Source: JBOGVA01 sp050692195 (GTDB taxonomy: Bacteria; Actinomycetota; UBA4738). From it: 35,510 nucleotides of DNA. The notes beneath the pieces were generated by a model. The model saw only the letters and a list, made by a program, of their open reading frames with translations. It was not told where the DNA came from and did no database searches. This document shows, one piece after another, positions 1-7,292 of this stretch (position 1 is the stretch's first letter; every line of letters begins with the position of its first letter). The stretch spans positions 1 through 35,510 of the forward strand of contig JBOGVA010000013.1 of NCBI GenBank assembly GCA_050692195.1, in the 5' to 3' direction. Position numbers and translations under genes: made by a program.

Positions 1-2
1 CG

Positions 3-839
3 ACGGGCTTGAACCCGCCACCCACCCGGACCGGCGCCGCCTCCGCGGCGGATGTCGCCGCGGGGACGGGATACTGCGCCATCCCGGCCCAGCAGGCCGA
101 CCTGTCGATCTCGAAGTCGGACTCGCCCGACCCCGTCTTCGCGGGACAGGAGCTGACCTACACCCTGACGGTGAACAACGGTGGCCCAGCGGACGCCACG
201 GGCGTCACGGCCACCGACACGTTGCCGTCGGGGGTGACGTTCGGCTCCGCTTCGGCCAGCCAGGGAAGCTGCTCGCAGGCGGGTGGGACGGTGACGTGCA
301 ACCTGGGCGGGCTGGGGAGCGGGGCGCCCCCGGCCACCGTGACGATCAAGGTCACGCCGCAGTCGCCGGGCCAGATCACCAATTCGGCCTCGGTGACCGG
401 GAACGAGGAGGACCCCGCCCCGGGGAACAACTCCGACACCGAGACCACCACGGTCAACGCGGCGGCCGACCTGTCCGTGACGAAGGACGACGCGCCCGAT
501 CCGGTTCACATCGGACAGCCGCTCGTCTACACGATCACGGTGGTCAACAACGGCCCGCAGGCGGCCACCGGCGTCACCGCTGTCGACACGCTGCCCAAGA
601 ACGCGGGCTTCGGCTCGGTGACCACCACGAAGGGAACGTGTTCCCTGAAGCCGAAGAAGACCGAAGTGACCTGCTCGATCGGAGACATGGCGAGCGGTGA
701 GACCGTGGTCATCACCATCACGGTGAAGCCGACGAAGAAGGGGACCATCACGAACGTCGTGACGGTGAGCCTGTCCTCGCCGGCCGATCCGAACACGGCC
801 AACAACAGGGACTCCGAAGCGACGGTGGTGACGCCCTAG
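3..839 (+). CDS. DUF11-repeat surface protein, 3' part
   Basis: The reading frame is already open at the first bases of the window, so this is probably the C-terminal part of a longer exported protein; the TTG at position 9 is not a convincing start. Two tandem immunoglobulin-like DUF11 repeats are visible, at about residues 30-150 and 154-276 counted from position 9. Each begins with A-D-L-S-(I/V)-(S/T)-K and carries the pattern G-x-x-(L/V)-x-Y-T-(L/I)-T-V followed by D-T-L-P and a closing N-N-x-D block. Such repeats form stalks in bacterial surface or secreted proteins. There is no sortase motif or membrane anchor at the end; the protein stops at VVTP. It converges on dinB with a gap of 16 bases and no obvious terminator. 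Family assignment is firm; role and full length are unknown. Confidence 0.85.
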   Translation, partial: TGLNPPPTRTGAASAADVAAGTGYCAIPAQQADLSISKSDSPDPVFAGQELTYTLTVNNGGPADATGVTATDTLPSGVTFGSASASQGSCSQAGGTVTCNLGGLGSGAPPATVTIKVTPQSPGQITNSASVTGNEEDPAPGNNSDTETTTVNAAADLSVTKDDAPDPVHIGQPLVYTITVVNNGPQAATGVTAVDTLPKNAGFGSVTTTKGTCSLKPKKTEVTCSIGDMASGETVVITITVKPTKKGTITNVVTVSLSSPADPNTANNRDSEATVVTP

Positions 840-855
840 AGCGGGCGACCCGGTC

Positions 856-1929
856 TCAGGCCCTGTCCGGCGAGGCGAACTCGGCGCGGACGCCGAGGAG
901 ACGGACCGGGCGATCGAGCTCGAAGCGGTCCAGGGCCTCGAGGGCGGCGCGCTCGAGGGCGTCGGTGGCCTTGTGGGCGTCTTCGGACAGGTTCGCGGGC
1001 GGCTCCACCCTGGCGCCGTGCGTGGACGTGAAGAACGAGGCGACCCGCACCTTGACCACCACCCGGACGATGGGGCGGGGATCTTCCTTCACGAGCTCGC
1101 CGGCGAGCTCCCGGACCAGCTTCCGGATCTCCTCCCGGAGGACCTCGGGGTCCTCGATGTCTTCCTGGAACGTGCGCTCGTGGCCCCGGCCCCGGGCCAC
1201 GTGGGGCTCGGCGGTGACGGGGGAGTGGACCTCGCCGGTGGCCAGGTGGCGGAGCCACGGCCCGGTGTTCGGCCCGAACTCCCGGGCCAAGCGGTCGTCG
1301 TCGGCGTGGGCGAGCTCCTTCACGGTGCGGATCCCCAGGAACTCGAGACGCCGGGCGATCTTCTTCCCGATGCCCCACAGCGCCGAGGCGGGCCGGTCGT
1401 CGAAGAGCTCGTGCCAGTTGGCCGCGGTGAGCCGGAACACCCCGCCGGGCTTGCCGAACGGGGTGGCCAGCTTGGCCCGGAGCTTGTTGTCCCCGATGCC
1501 CACCGAGCAGTGCAGTCCGGTGTTGTCCAGAACGGCGGCCTGGATGTCCCGGGCCAGCGCCTCCGGATCGGACGTCTCCGCCTCCAGGAAGGCCTCGTCC
1601 CACCCGGCCACCTCGAGGGTGCCGGGGAAGGTCCGCAGGGTGGCCATGACCTCGGCGGAGGCGGCGCGGTAGGCGTCCGGATCGGCGGGGAGGAACACGG
1701 CCTCCGGCAGCTTCCGGTAGGCCGTGCGCAGCGGCATCGCCGAGCCCACCCCGAACCGCCGTGCCTCGTACGAGGCGGTCATGACCACGCCGCGCTTGGT
1801 GGGGTCGCCGTCACCCCCGACGACCACCGGCTTCCCCTTCAGCTCGGGTCGGCGCAGGATCTCCACCGCGGCGATGAACTGATCGAGGTCGACGTGCAGG
1901 ACGTAGCGGGGCAGGCGGCCTCCTTCCAC
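856..1929 (-). CDS. dinB: DNA polymerase IV, DinB2-like Y-family translesion polymerase
   Basis: Error-prone Y-family DNA polymerase of 357 residues. The open frame extends much further upstream but homology begins at HVDLDQF; the GTG at 1929 is chosen because it gives M1 with the catalytic acids at D14, D111 and E112 (motif GWDEAFLEAE), the same offsets as in other DinB proteins. A palm domain, the thumb helix-hairpin-helix around GIGDNKLRAKLAT and the little-finger domain follow. The motif HVDLDQF-I-AAVE and the block VVVGGDGDPTKRGVV resemble the actinobacterial DinB2 branch. The residue after F18 is Ile19, where classical DinB has the Phe or Tyr steric gate that excludes ribonucleotides. 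A GGAAGGAGG run lies just inside the chosen start, so a start further downstream, such as the CTG at codon 6, cannot be excluded. Confidence 0.93.
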   Translation of the reverse strand: MEGGRLPRYVLHVDLDQFIAAVEILRRPELKGKPVVVGGDGDPTKRGVVMTASYEARRFGVGSAMPLRTAYRKLPEAVFLPADPDAYRAASAEVMATLRTFPGTLEVAGWDEAFLEAETSDPEALARDIQAAVLDNTGLHCSVGIGDNKLRAKLATPFGKPGGVFRLTAANWHELFDDRPASALWGIGKKIARRLEFLGIRTVKELAHADDDRLAREFGPNTGPWLRHLATGEVHSPVTAEPHVARGRGHERTFQEDIEDPEVLREEIRKLVRELAGELVKEDPRPIVRVVVKVRVASFFTSTHGARVEPPANLSEDAHKATDALERAALEALDRFELDRPVRLLGVRAEFASPDRA

Positions 1930-2010
1930 CGGGAGTGTAGGTGAGTGGCTTCCTCCCCCGAGGAGTAGGGTGGTTCCAAACGTCGGGTGCCCGCGATGGA
2001 GGTGGTCACC

Positions 2011-2421
2011 ATGGCAGCAGAGCACCCCAACGCCGCGTTGGTTCGGGAGGGCTACCAGGCCTTCGAGAAGGGCGACATGGCCTGGATGGACGAGCACCTC
2101 TCCGACGATGTGGTCTGGCACGTCGGGGGCAACAGCAAGTGGGCCGGGGCCTACGAGGGAAAGGCGAAGGTGCTCGATCTGTTCGGCCGTCAGGCGCAAG
2201 CCATGGGCGGAGCGCCCTCGGTGGACATCCACGACATCCTGGGGAGCGACGATCACGTCGTCGCGCTGGGCACGGCCTCGGCGACGGGCCCGGACGGTTC
2301 GAGCGCCGAGTGGAAGTTCGCTCAGGTCTTCCACATCAAGGGCGGGAAGGCCACCGAGGTCTGGGGGATGACGGAGAGCGACGCCGCCGTCGACCCGTTC
2401 CTCGACAGCCTTCCCGGCTGA
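2011..2421 (+). CDS. SnoaL-like/NTF2-fold protein
   Basis: Small 136-residue protein of the nuclear transport factor 2-like superfamily (SnoaL/ketosteroid-isomerase-related group). The pattern is typical: an N-terminal helix (VREGYQAFEKGDMAWM), then LSDDVVWHV, the EGKAKVLDLF helix, and strands DHVVALGTAS and FHIKGGKATEVWG. ATG 2011 is preferred over the in-frame GTG 1987 and ATG 1996 because GGAGGTGG lies 5 bases in front of it. Members act as small-molecule isomerases, cyclases or binding proteins, and the substrate cannot be read from the sequence. It is transcribed divergently from dinB and converges on the ArsR-SRPBCC gene after a gap of 9 bases. Confidence 0.85.
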   Translation: MAAEHPNAALVREGYQAFEKGDMAWMDEHLSDDVVWHVGGNSKWAGAYEGKAKVLDLFGRQAQAMGGAPSVDIHDILGSDDHVVALGTASATGPDGSSAEWKFAQVFHIKGGKATEVWGMTESDAAVDPFLDSLPG

Positions 2422-2430
2422 CGCCAACCC

Positions 2431-3189
2431 TCAGCTGCTGTACATCAGCGAGCCGGGCGTGGTCAGCACCTTGCCCGTCTCGAGGAGCGTCTTCAGGCCG
2501 GAGAGGATCATCGGCCATCCGCCGTACAGCTCCTCGCTGGCGCCCTCGCGAAGCTGGTCGTGGGTGAGGACCAGGCGGCAGGAGTCCTCGCCGATCGGCT
2601 CGATCTCCCAGGTGACCCTGGAGGTGCCCTCGGCCTTCGCCTCGTCGCTCCACAGGGCCACCATGCTCTGGACCAGCCGCCGGGGCGGGTCGACCTCGAG
2701 GATCTCGCCCTCGCCCAGAAGGCCCTCGGCGTTCGGGTGAGTGACCTCGATGCGCGAGCCGGGGGTCCCGTCCGTGACGTACCGGGAGCCGAAGTTGTAC
2801 TTGCTCCGCATCTCGGGGTCGGTGATCGCCTCCCACAGGCGCTCCGGGGTGGTGCGGATGTAGATCTCGAACACCTTTTCCATTTGAGCCTCCAATCTGC
2901 TCTTGAGCCCGCTCAGCGCTGCGGCCCAGGGCTCCGCGTACTTGCTCACCCACCGGTCGTGGATGAGCCGGATGGGGATCGGGTTCAGGAAGTGGAGCTT
3001 CTCGCGCCCCCGCCGCCTGGTCACCACCAGGCCCGCCTCCTCCAGCTGCCGGAGGTGCTTCATGACGCCGAACCGGGTCATCGGGTAGCGCTCCCCGAGC
3101 TCGGTCAGCGTCTGCCCGTCCTGGCGGAAGAGCTCGTCGAGGATGCTCCGCCGGGTGGGGTCGGCCAGGGCCCTGAACACCTCGTCCAT
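2431..3189 (-). CDS. ArsR-family regulator fused to SRPBCC (AHSA1-like) domain
   Basis: A 252-residue, two-domain fusion. Residues 1-90 form an ArsR-type winged helix-turn-helix (ALADPTRRSILDEL, then MTRFGVMKHLRQLEEAGLV as the recognition helix, then a wing with RRRGREKLHFLNP). Residues 105-250 form an AHSA1-like SRPBCC ligand-binding fold (FEIYIRTTPERLWEAITDPE, GSRYVTDGTPGSRIEV, WPMILSGLKTLLETG). In many genomes these are two adjacent genes; here they are one polypeptide, suggesting that the SRPBCC cavity senses a hydrophobic ligand and controls DNA binding directly. ATG 3189 is chosen because it is the first ATG of the domain and starts just after a promoter, giving a leaderless mRNA. A palindrome inside that promoter implies autorepression. 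Confidence 0.92.
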   Translation of the reverse strand: MDEVFRALADPTRRSILDELFRQDGQTLTELGERYPMTRFGVMKHLRQLEEAGLVVTRRRGREKLHFLNPIPIRLIHDRWVSKYAEPWAAALSGLKSRLEAQMEKVFEIYIRTTPERLWEAITDPEMRSKYNFGSRYVTDGTPGSRIEVTHPNAEGLLGEGEILEVDPPRRLVQSMVALWSDEAKAEGTSRVTWEIEPIGEDSCRLVLTHDQLREGASEELYGGWPMILSGLKTLLETGKVLTTPGSLMYSS

Positions 3190-3196
3190 GCCCCGC

Positions 3197-3226
3197 ACTA
3201 TAGGTGACCCAACGGTCACATGTCAA
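3197..3226 (-). promoter_or_regulatory. promoter with palindromic operator in the spacer
   Basis: On the minus strand there is a perfect -35 TTGACA (3226-3221), an 18-base spacer and a -10 TATAGT (3202-3197), followed by seven bases and the ATG at 3189, so transcripts should be leaderless. The spacer contains the perfect inverted repeat GTGACC-CAAC-GGTCAC (3204-3219). Its location between -35 and -10 is the classical position for a repressor operator, and the adjacent ArsR-SRPBCC protein is the obvious candidate binder. Sequences are read directly; the regulator assignment is inference. Confidence 0.8.
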
Positions 3227-3235
3227 CCGTCGATG

Positions 3236-3394
3236 CTACCAGGGCCGGTCCTCGAAGTAGAGCTCCAACGCCTCCTTGAGGTTGGCCAGGGCCTCGTCCA
3301 CCGTCTTGCCCTGGCTGGTCACCTCCACCTCGAGGCACCGAGCCACGTACCAGGGAGGCTCGTGCGTAACGGCCGCGGTCAGTCGCATCAGCAT
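3236..3394 (-). CDS. short HicB-like protein without a visible HicA partner
   Basis: A 52-residue frame with the motif order of short HicB-type proteins: MRLTAAV, EPPWYVARCLEV, then SQGKTVDEALANLKEAL and ELYFED. This is the partial RNase-H-like fold (strand-strand-helix) found in HicB antitoxins and in orphan proteins of the same family. Two starts are possible, ATG 3394 and ATG 3388. A -10-like TAGACT (3401-3396) lies seven bases before the second, so a leaderless message beginning at 3388 is plausible; no Shine-Dalgarno is seen. No DNA-binding domain follows and the protein stops soon after the helix, shorter than most HicB proteins. No HicA-like double-stranded-RNA-binding toxin was found on either side, so a toxin-antitoxin role is not supported. 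Confidence 0.62.
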   Translation of the reverse strand: MLMRLTAAVTHEPPWYVARCLEVEVTSQGKTVDEALANLKEALELYFEDRPW

Positions 3395-3645
3395 GAGTCT
3401 ATGGGAGGAGGGAACCGCACATCACGCATCCGAGGAGGGTAGCGGCCGCCTCTGACACGAGCGTCAGCCTGATGCCGCCCCACGCGGGGAGGACCGCCGA
3501 GAAGACCGCCCGGTTCTCCAAGCGGGACGCCGACCAGGGACCGACTGGTGCTTCGAACGGCCGGGGAGGCTCCTCCGCCAGTTGCTATCGGACCGGCGTG
3601 CGGGGTCTGGGCCCAGGCAGGAGGCGGCCCGGGCGGGAGCCGCGC

Positions 3646-4206
3646 TCAGCGCCCGAGGATCTCGCCGACGTCAAGCTCCGCGTCCGGGAGGGAGGCGGGG
3701 GCGACCCGGGCGCCCGCCGCGAGCTCCTGGACCTCCACGTACCTGTTTTCCTGAGGCGACCGGTAGACCTCCAGGACGCCGCGTTGTAGGTCTACCAACC
3801 AGTAGTCGGGGATTCCGACCCGCGCGCAAAGGGGCAGCTTCACCGACCGGTCGAACTCTACAGATGTGTCGGCCACCTCCACGAGGAGCAGGACGTCCTC
3901 TGGACGAGGGTGGGAACCCCTGTAGAAGTCGCTCCTCGGGCGCAACAGGGCGAGATCCGGCTGGGGCTCGGAGATATCGCTGAGCCTGACTGGGTGCTGC
4001 GTCGAAACGATCGCTCGGTCACCGAGGCCTCGCACGAAGACGGTGGTCAGGTAGTTCACCGTCCCCGCGTGGAGGCTGTCGATGGGGGGCATCTCTACGA
4101 TCTGCCCCTCGATGAGCTCGACACGGTCGTCCGTGCCCAGGATGCCGGCTTCGCCCATGCGGTGGTAGTCCTCGACGGTGAACCGGTACGGCTGTCGAAC
4201 GGCCAT
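3646..4206 (-). CDS. Uma2-family (DUF820) putative endonuclease
   Basis: A 186-residue member of the Uma2/DUF820 family, a restriction-endonuclease-like PD-(D/E)xK fold common in cyanobacteria and actinobacteria. The full motif series is present: FTVEDYHRM, the acidic strand RVELIEGQIVEM, the catalytic-type Asp in QPDLALL, the strand VLLLVEVADTS with its Glu, and the helix KLPLCARVGIPDYWLVD with the conserved Lys. ATG 4206 is chosen because GAGGAG stands 7 bases upstream; the frame is open further upstream without homology. The biological role of the family is unsettled and mobile or regulatory roles have been proposed. A TACAGT -10-like box lies at 4231-4236 with no convincing -35. Confidence 0.88.
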   Translation of the reverse strand: MAVRQPYRFTVEDYHRMGEAGILGTDDRVELIEGQIVEMPPIDSLHAGTVNYLTTVFVRGLGDRAIVSTQHPVRLSDISEPQPDLALLRPRSDFYRGSHPRPEDVLLLVEVADTSVEFDRSVKLPLCARVGIPDYWLVDLQRGVLEVYRSPQENRYVEVQELAAGARVAPASLPDAELDVGEILGR

Positions 4207-4378
4207 GATGTGTCTCCTCGTTCTTCGGGCACTGTAGCGCTCCGGGAGGAGCCCGGCGAGGGTCGCGGGCCGCCGGGCTCCGAGACTCAACCTAGCGGTC
4301 CCCACTGACATCAGGCTCCGCTCTCGGAAGGAGCGGCGCGGACTTCTTCGCCAGCTGTGCGCCACGCCGAGCCCGCGC

Positions 4379-4858
4379 CTAGCCCGAGTTCTCCGCGGCG
4401 CGCATCCCCTCCGCCAGCGTGCTCCGCGTGCGGTTGAGAGCCCGCAAGGCTTTGACCAGCGGGATACGGGCGTTGCGCAGCGCCGGCGGCGGGCGGTAGA
4501 CGCTGGCGACGTGGGACATCCGCTCCAGCGCCCTGCGAACGTCGCGGATCGCCACCACCACGACGTCCCGTTGCGGCGAGAGCGTCTCGGGTACGCGCAG
4601 GTCCTCCACCTCGCGCCGGAGCTCGCCCAGCTCGTCCGCGGCGTCGAGGAGGTTCCCGGCCAGCCGCTGCGACGCCTGCGGCCGCGACGGCGTCCGCCGG
4701 ATCATGTTCGTCACCTCCGCGCCCACCTCGGCGATGCGGTCGTTGAGCGGCGGGAACTCGTTCGCGAAGCGATCCTCGCTTTCGTCCCCGCCGCAGGCCA
4801 CCAGCAGACCGGCCGCGAGGACAACCAGGAGCGTTGCGTAGCTGGCGATGCGGTTCAT
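4379..4858 (-). CDS. predicted lipoprotein of unknown function
   Basis: A 159-residue exported protein. Residues 1-22 form a lipoprotein signal peptide with a hydrophobic core and the lipobox LVAC (Cys22). The mature part is helical and charged: a segment about residues 36-90 (NDRIAEVGAEV, LGELRREVEDLRVP) is followed by DVRRALERMSHVA and RNARIPLVKALRALNRTRS, probably a helical bundle. I do not recognise the family. The start is the first ATG and there is no strong Shine-Dalgarno. The gene lies alone, with Uma2 downstream on the same strand and no sign of an operon. Confidence 0.75.
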   Translation of the reverse strand: MNRIASYATLLVVLAAGLLVACGGDESEDRFANEFPPLNDRIAEVGAEVTNMIRRTPSRPQASQRLAGNLLDAADELGELRREVEDLRVPETLSPQRDVVVVAIRDVRRALERMSHVASVYRPPPALRNARIPLVKALRALNRTRSTLAEGMRAAENSG

Positions 4859-5160
4859 GCGGCACGAAGCTAACCGCCGCTGCTTAGACCGCGATGAGAG
4901 TCAGATGAGAGAGAGTTCACAATCGACGAGCGAGGTGTTCCTCGATCCGGACGGGACCGCACCCGACGTCGGGTCGATCTTCCGCAACCCCGGGCTCCGC
5001 GCCTACGTGCCCATGCACCACTGGATCGGCGAGGTAGGCGGCCACGCCGGGGCGAACGCGTTGGGTCCGTTGAAGTGATGAACTGGTTCGGTAAGCACGG
5101 ACCGTATGGGCGGATGTGGTCGTCGCCCTAGGGGATTGCCACGTCGCACGTCGCCCTGTG
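4859..5160. other. 302-base stretch without a supported gene
   Basis: This gap lies between the 5' end of the lipoprotein gene and the 3' end of the uracil-DNA glycosylase gene. It contains one plus-strand frame starting at ATG 4905 and ending at 5078 (57 codons) with no clear ribosome binding site and no recognised motif; a decayed gene fragment is possible but unsupported. No strong hairpin, tRNA or consensus promoter pair was found. Confidence 0.4.
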
Positions 5161-5733
5161 TCAGGGGTCTCCGAGCCAGCTGACGTCGTCGTCGAAGCGT
5201 CCGGGCCACTCCGGGTTCCACCTCAGCGCCGACGGATGGTACGTCACCCGTACTTCGGACTTGTCGTCCAGGAAGGGAGACGGCGTCGGGCGCAGCAACC
5301 GGAGCTGCTCGATCGGTCTCGGGTCACCGGTCAGCGCTTCGGCGGCCGCCGTCCCCAAGGCCAGCACTTTCCTCGGCATCCTCAGACGGATCTCAGTGAT
5401 CAATCGTTCGTGACAGGCCTGGACCGCTTCGGGTGGCGGCGTCGGCGGGTTCCCCTCGGGATGGCAGAGAACCGCGTTCGTGATGTAGACGGCGAGACGG
5501 TCCACGTTCGCGGCGGAGAGCGCTTCGTTGAGGCGACCGCCCGCCTTCCCCACGAACGGCTTGCCCTCAACCACTTCCCTCTGACCAGGTGCCTCTCCCA
5601 CGATGACCCGGTCTGTCATGGGCGGGCCATACCCCGCCACAAAGGGGCGATCCCGAAGAGGGCAGTCCCCGCAGCGGGCCAGGGGAGCCTTGGCATCCAC
5701 GCCCACATTCTCGGGCATCTGAGCGGGCGGCAT
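5161..5733 (-). CDS. iron-sulfur uracil-DNA glycosylase (family 4-like)
   Basis: Base-excision repair glycosylase of 190 residues that removes uracil from DNA. The four cysteines expected to hold a 4Fe-4S cluster are C21, C24, C90 and C107. Motif A is GEAPGQREVVEGKPFVG (residues 46-62) and motif B is TYHPSALRW (164-172). The UdgX insertion motif KRRIH is absent, which points to a family 4-type enzyme. The length is normal for the family. ATG 5733 is the first start; ATG at codon 6 is an alternative, and neither has a strong Shine-Dalgarno. The start codon lies only three bases from the first recognisable codon of the flavoprotein remnant on the other strand, indicating a rearrangement junction upstream of this gene. 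Confidence 0.9.
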   Translation of the reverse strand: MPPAQMPENVGVDAKAPLARCGDCPLRDRPFVAGYGPPMTDRVIVGEAPGQREVVEGKPFVGKAGGRLNEALSAANVDRLAVYITNAVLCHPEGNPPTPPPEAVQACHERLITEIRLRMPRKVLALGTAAAEALTGDPRPIEQLRLLRPTPSPFLDDKSEVRVTYHPSALRWNPEWPGRFDDDVSWLGDP

Positions 5734-5735
5734 TA

Positions 5736-6573
5736 GTCATCGCTGGTCGCATCGACGGGCAGGAGACCCAGGCGGACCCAGGGGCGTGGGGGTGGGTGCA
5801 CGGCGGCATGGGGGCGGGCCGCCGGGGTGGAGCTCGAGGACGGGACCCGGATCGGCGCCGGGCGGTGGTCTCCGGCGCCCACCCCCAGACCACCTACCTC
5901 GACCTGGTGGGGGAGGGCACCTCCCGCCGGAGGTCGTCCGGAAGATCCGCCGGTACCGGACCGCTCGGGCTCGGTGAAGGTGAACCTGGCCCTCAGGGAG
6001 CTCCCGGTCCCCACGGCGTGGGACGGCCCGGTGCCCGGCGAACCCCGCACCGGTCCTCATCGCCATCTCCCCGTCGGTGGAGTACCTGGAGCGGGCCTGG
6101 GACGAGGCCAAGTACGGCAGGGTGTCCTCGGAGCCCTATATCGCGGCGGTGTTTCGCACGGTGTTCGAGCCGGAGCTCGCCCCGGAGGGGAAGCACATCG
6201 CGCTGTGCTTCACCCAGTTCGGGGCGTACGAGCTCCGGGACCGGTCGTGGGACGAGGAGCGGGAAGCCTACGGGCAGCGGGTGAGCCGGACCCTGGGAGA
6301 GTACTGCCCCAACCTCGAGGGGCCGTGGAGGAGGAGGAGGTGCTGGCCCCGCCGGACATCGAGGAGCGGTTCGGGCTCCTCGGAGGGAACATCTTGCAGG
6401 GAGAGATAAGCCCGGACCAGCTGTTCAGCTTCCGCCCCATCTCGGGCTACGGGGACTACCGGACGCCGGTGAAGGGGCTGTATCTGTGCGGGTCAGGGAC
6501 CCACCCGGGCGGAGGTGTGATGGCCGTGCCGGCGCGGAACGCGGCGCAGGCGCTGCTGCGGGGCATGCCATAG
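5736..6573 (+). pseudogene. frameshifted, 5'-truncated PYROXD2/phytoene desaturase-like flavoprotein
   Basis: This is the C-terminal half of an NAD(P)/FAD-dependent oxidoreductase, scattered over all three frames. In order: AWGWVHGGMGA (from 5784), GVELEDGTRI (around 5825), VVSGAHPQTTYLDLVGEG (around 5865), LPPEVVRKIRRYRTA (around 5921), SVKVNLALRELPVPTAW (around 5975), SPSVEYLERAWDEAKYGR (around 6068), and then to the stop IEERFGLLGGNI and CGSGTHPGGGVMAVPARNAA. At least six frame changes are needed, several near G or C runs. The N-terminal FAD-binding Rossmann motif is missing. Flanking genes are intact in single frames, which argues for a genuine pseudogene rather than general base-calling error, although the order and spacing of motifs are remarkably preserved. 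No functional product is expected. Confidence 0.85.
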
Positions 6574-6728
6574 AGGAAGAGGCCTAGCCTGAGATCGGCC
6601 TGACCGGCTCCTCGATCACCGGGAAAGTGGAAGGCGGCGCCGACGTCACGGATGCCCGAGGTCGGGGTGGGAGTCTCCTTGGAAGGCGTTCTTCCGACGC
6701 AACCCCGACAGCCCTTCGGGCGATTCCC

Positions 6729-7106
6729 CTACCCGCAGCAACGACCGATTATCTGACCGGCTGCCCGCAAGGCCTCCTCCAGAGTTTCGAACTTACGCCC
6801 CCTGAGCACTCGCTCTGCGCACGCGGGCAGCCCACCACCGCCACCACCACGGGCCTGGTTACCGAATGCGACGCCGAGGTTTTCTCCGGGACAGTTGATC
6901 GTAAGTCCCCAACTGGCCGGTCCAGAGGGGAGGCGCTCACCGATGGCATGCAGAAGGTGCTCGGCGGCTGACTGCGTGTTTCCAGTAGCGGGACCAACTG
7001 TCTTCCCGTCCAGCATGGGGATGTACTTCTCTTGGATTCGAAGAATCTGCCCTGATGCCACCAGGCCGTCCCCGTTCGCCGACAGAGACCCTACGATTTC
7101 GCTCAT
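6729..7106 (-). CDS. hypothetical protein, 125 residues
   Basis: I do not recognise this protein. ATG 7106 is chosen because GAGGAG lies five bases before it; the frame extends upstream without coding character. The sequence starts MSEIVGSLSANGDGLVASG and has a central acidic/hydrophobic stretch (IQEKYIPMLDG), a conserved-looking AAEHLLHAIGERLPSG, a glycine run of six residues near residue 90, and a C-terminal helix FETLEEALRAAGQIIG. There is no signal peptide or membrane segment. It is divergent from hsdM, with about 177 bases between the starts, and could be either the last flank gene or the edge of the defence island. Confidence 0.6.
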   Translation of the reverse strand: MSEIVGSLSANGDGLVASGQILRIQEKYIPMLDGKTVGPATGNTQSAAEHLLHAIGERLPSGPASWGLTINCPGENLGVAFGNQARGGGGGGLPACAERVLRGRKFETLEEALRAAGQIIGRCCG

Positions 7107-7246
7107 TGCATCTCCTCGGGTTCGATGCCTTCCCGGTAACCGATCGAAGCCCGGCCGTCCCCAAGACCGGTTCGAATCTGGCCCACCCGGATCGTCAGAT
7201 TCCGCCATTCGCCAGGCCTCATCTGGGCCCTAGAGCTTCCCTGCCC

Positions 7247-7292
7247 TTGACTGTGAACGCCGTTTACGTCATAGTCGTGAACTATGTTTACG
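7247..7292 (+). promoter_or_regulatory. hsdM leaderless promoter with two tandem operator-like repeats
   Basis: A -35 TTGACT (7247-7252), a 17-base spacer and a -10 CATAGT (7270-7275) precede ATG 7284 by eight bases, so hsdM should be leaderless. Two copies of GTGAAC-N3-GTTTACG occur at 7253-7268 and 7277-7292, exactly 24 bases apart. Each is an imperfect palindrome (GTGAAC against GTTTAC). One lies in the -35/-10 spacer and the other covers the start codon. A further perfect repeat, CATAGT-CGTGA-ACTATG, spans 7270-7286. This is an operator layout suited to shutting off hsdM. The likely binder, by inference, is the helix-turn-helix at the HsdM N-terminus. Confidence 0.75.

Noticed and set aside
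1930..2427. N-terminal extension of dinB to 2427
   Set aside because: The extra 166 codons lie opposite the NTF2-like gene and have no homology; polymerase motifs start right after GTG 1929.
3395..3645. Possible HicA toxin next to the HicB-like gene
   Set aside because: No frame in this interval shows the HicA pattern with its catalytic His, and the frames present look like shadows.
4905..5078. 57-codon plus-strand frame
   Set aside because: No convincing ribosome site, promoter or motif; reported only as content of a gene-free stretch.
5827..6573. Single-frame 248-residue ORF taken as an intact gene
   Set aside because: Only parts of it match the flavoprotein; the remaining motifs lie in the other two frames, so it is not one intact gene.
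7165..7182. tRNA-like T arm (CCGG-TTCGAAT-CTGG)
   Set aside because: No matching acceptor, D arm or anticodon arm is present, so it is neither a tRNA nor a supported attachment-site remnant.
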